DNA of 7,013 nt from Spirochaetaceae bacterium (lineage in GTDB: Bacteria > Spirochaetota > Spirochaetia > Treponematales > Treponemataceae). Both the position numbers and the translations under genes were made by a program. Location of the stretch: positions 1-7,013 of the forward strand of contig JAFNZQ010000161.1 in NCBI GenBank assembly GCA_017382775.1, in the 5' to 3' direction. This document shows, piece by piece, positions 5,488-7,013 of this stretch. Numbering within the stretch: position 1 is the stretch's first letter; each line of letters opens with the position of its first letter. The notes beneath the pieces are model-generated. The model had not been told where the DNA came from. It saw nothing but the letters and a program-made list of their open reading frames with translations, and searched no databases.

Positions 5488-6447
5488 ATGTTCGCGGAAC
5501 TTTCCGTCAAAGCAAAAGAATTGATTTTTTACCACGCAGGTAATCGGGCATTGTGCTTCGGTGCAAAACAAATTCAGCCGGAACACGTTATGCTGGCCAT
5601 TTTAGGTTGCGATAATGTGGGAATTGCCTCATTGGCTGTGAATTACCTGGAAGCCAGTGGCTTTGACAAATCCGCGTTGATTGGCCTTTTGGAAAGAAAA
5701 CTGGGTCCGTACAGCCCCCATGGAATAATCCTCCCGCAAAAATTGGCCCTTTCCCCCAGAATGAAAACCGTTCTCAGCATTGCCGCCATTGAGGCCGAAT
5801 CACTGAAAAGCACTTATGTGGGGACGGAACATATTTTAATTGCCCTCACCAACGAAATCGGCAGCGAAACCCAAAATTTCTTGCGAGAAACGGGCTTTTT
5901 CCCCAACAAGATTGCACCCATGGTGAAAAAAATCTACGCCTTGGACAATACCGGCGACATGGAAAACCTGTCGGGCATTCCCCGTGACCAATGGGTGGGA
6001 GACGACATGGACGGCACAAAGGAAACCCGTGAAAAACAACAAAAGTTGCTGACAAATCTGTTGAACGACATCAATTCCGCCGGTGCTTCGGGAACAAAGC
6101 CACACCCCAAACCGCAACAGCCCAAATCCTTGCTCAGCGAATACGGCAAGGACATGACCAAGGCCGCGGCAGATGGCAAAACAGATCCCATAATCGGCAG
6201 AAAGGACAAAATTCACCGATTGATACAAATTTTTGCTCGACGCACAAAGAATAACCCCGTTTTGGTGGGAGAGCCGGGTGTGGGAAAAACGGCCATAGTG
6301 GAAGGTTTGGCGGCACAAATTGCCGCCGGTAAGGTTCCGCCCTTTCTGCAAAACAAACGTATTATCGCTTTGGACATGGCACAAATTGTTGCCGGAACGA
6401 AATATCGCGGAGAATTCGAGCAGCGATTGAAGGCCATATTAAAGGAA
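5488..6447 (+). CDS. clpC: ClpC-type AAA+ chaperone/unfoldase, N-terminal 320 codons (cut at a sequence join)
   Basis: Clp AAA+ unfoldases thread substrates into the ClpP protease or disaggregate them in the cytoplasm. Residues 1-145 hold the two Clp_N repeats ([11 protein letters not shown] at 28-38; [11 protein letters not shown] at 111-121). A polar Pro/Gln-rich linker follows (about 165-215). The first AAA+ domain then begins: [23 protein letters not shown], Walker A GEPGVGKT (261-268), and the pore-loop segment [16 protein letters not shown] ending at 320. The Walker B motif, middle domain and second ATPase domain are missing. The open frame continues to 6675, but from codon 321 the residues are the antisense of another gene and match nothing in Clp. 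ClpC is favoured over ClpA/ClpB by the N domain and linker, though only the first third is visible. The start is firm, with AGGAGG four bases upstream and a consensus promoter. Confidence 0.88.
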
Positions 6448-6456
6448 AATTTGTAT
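6441..6456. other. Junction between two unrelated sequences (probable assembly chimera)
   Basis: On the left, plus-strand Clp coding is family-like up to LKAILKE (6447). On the right, minus-strand coding of an unrelated protein is family-like down to about KKKYKF (6447-6464). Both genes are interrupted in mid-domain, tail to tail, within about 15 bases. The shared A/T-rich bases around AAGGAAAATTT prevent exact placement. There is no insertion sequence, target-site duplication or att-like repeat. An in vitro or assembly artefact is most likely. Confidence 0.8.
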
Positions 6457-7013
6457 TTTTTCTTTTCAGAAACAACCTCAGCGCGATACTTTACATCCGC
6501 CTGCGGAGTGAACATAAAGTATCCTTTTCCATTGTGTGTGGCAACTGTTGTCAGTAACGGCTCTTTATCGGCGAAAATAGCGATTGTATCATTCAACGGC
6601 TTTCCGCTTTTGTCGCGAAGCTCAAAGGCAACCTTTGTTTCAATGCCGTTTATAAGATTACCACCCTCAGGGTAAAAATTGAGCGTCGGTTCTTTGCCTT
6701 CATGCGTCACCCACTCGCCACGATAGAGAAAGCCACGCTTGCGGTCGAGCATGTTGCGAAAATCGAAATTATCGCCGTTCACTTTGTCGTACACAGGAAA
6801 CACTCGGCTGAACACTGCATCGTCGCCCCAGTTGAGCATGTAACGCGTGTATGCGCGTACCTCATAATAGCCTGATAGCAGCGAGGGCTTCAGTTCAAAT
6901 TCGCCGTTGCAACAGCCCTTTTCGTCGAGCTTGAATTTCTTTGTCTCGACTACATAACCCTCGGGGGCGCACAGTTCCACGTACAACAGCTTACTCTGCG
7001 GAGCAGCAACGGT
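6451..7013 (-). CDS. Internal fragment of a Bacteroidales-type large surface/periplasmic protein with macroglobulin-like (MG2) beta domains
   Basis: The frame is open from the right edge to the junction, about 187 codons with neither true start nor stop. Recognisable segments are [83 protein letters not shown], and [19 protein letters not shown]. These resemble large Prevotella/Bacteroides proteins with MG2- or carboxypeptidase-regulatory-like beta-sandwich domains, often secreted or outer-membrane linked. The exact function is unknown. Codon use (more GCG, CGC, CTC, CTG) differs from the ribosomal cluster, which supports a different source genome. The open frame that continues leftward to 6213 is only the antisense of the Clp gene and is not part of this protein. 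Confidence 0.75.

Noticed and set aside
6213..6450. Leftward continuation of the minus-strand open frame into the Clp region
   Set aside because: These residues are simply the antisense of the Clp AAA+ domain; the frame stays open by chance across the junction.
6448..6675. C-terminal extension of the Clp open frame giving a 395-residue fusion protein
   Set aside because: From codon 321 the residues are the antisense of the Bacteroidales-type gene on the other strand and match no Clp sequence; the fusion is a product of the junction.
1..7013. CRISPR array, toxin-antitoxin pair, phage or transposon genes
   Set aside because: No regularly spaced repeats, no mobile-element proteins and no terminal inverted repeats are visible on either strand; all coding space is covered by core genes and the right-end fragment.

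Overview
This window carries the conserved bacterial 'nusG-rpoB' transcription/translation cluster on the minus strand. The likely source is a spirochaete close to Treponema. Three things point that way: the RpoB rifampicin region has Asn at the position equivalent to E. coli Ser531, a residue known from naturally rifampicin-resistant Treponema and Borrelia; the order rpmG - tRNA-Trp - secE - nusG - rplK - rplA - rplJ - rplL - rpoB; and AT-rich intergenic DNA around moderately AT-rich genes. The genus is an inference, since no search could be run.

Reading in the direction of transcription (right to left), a near-consensus sigma70 promoter (TTGACA, 17 bp, TAAAAT; 5307-5279) fires into tRNA-Thr(GGT). 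It is followed by rpmG (L33), tRNA-Trp(CCA), secE, nusG, rplK (L11), rplA (L1), rplJ (L10), rplL (L7/L12) and the first 584 codons of rpoB, which runs off the left edge. Spacing is tight: an ATGA overlap at rplK/rplA, a TAATG overlap at rplA/rplJ, 3 bp between secE and nusG, and 5 bp between rpmG and tRNA-Trp. The cluster can therefore be read as one long transcriptional unit. Larger gaps occur only before rplK (43 bp), before rplL (93 bp) and before rpoB (113 bp). Each holds a hairpin; the one before rplK closely resembles the L1-binding fold of 23S rRNA and is a good candidate for an L1 autoregulatory site.

To the right, a very AT-rich divergent region (5264-5487) holds the promoter of the tRNA/ribosomal cluster, long A/T tracts, a 20-bp imperfect tandem repeat, and a second consensus promoter facing right. 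That promoter drives a ClpC-type AAA+ chaperone gene. Only the N domain, the linker and the start of the first ATPase domain are present.

At about position 6441-6456 the Clp reading frame stops matching its family. From there to the right edge the minus strand encodes the middle of an unrelated Bacteroidales-type (Prevotella-like) large surface protein with macroglobulin/carboxypeptidase-like beta domains, with more GC-rich codon use. Both genes are cut in mid-domain at the same point, with no transposon or attachment site. The simplest reading is a chimeric assembly join between two organisms of one community, not a biological fusion. Apart from that join, the window is an ordinary core-genome region. 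I see no undescribed multi-gene system. The most useful signals are regulatory and taxonomic.
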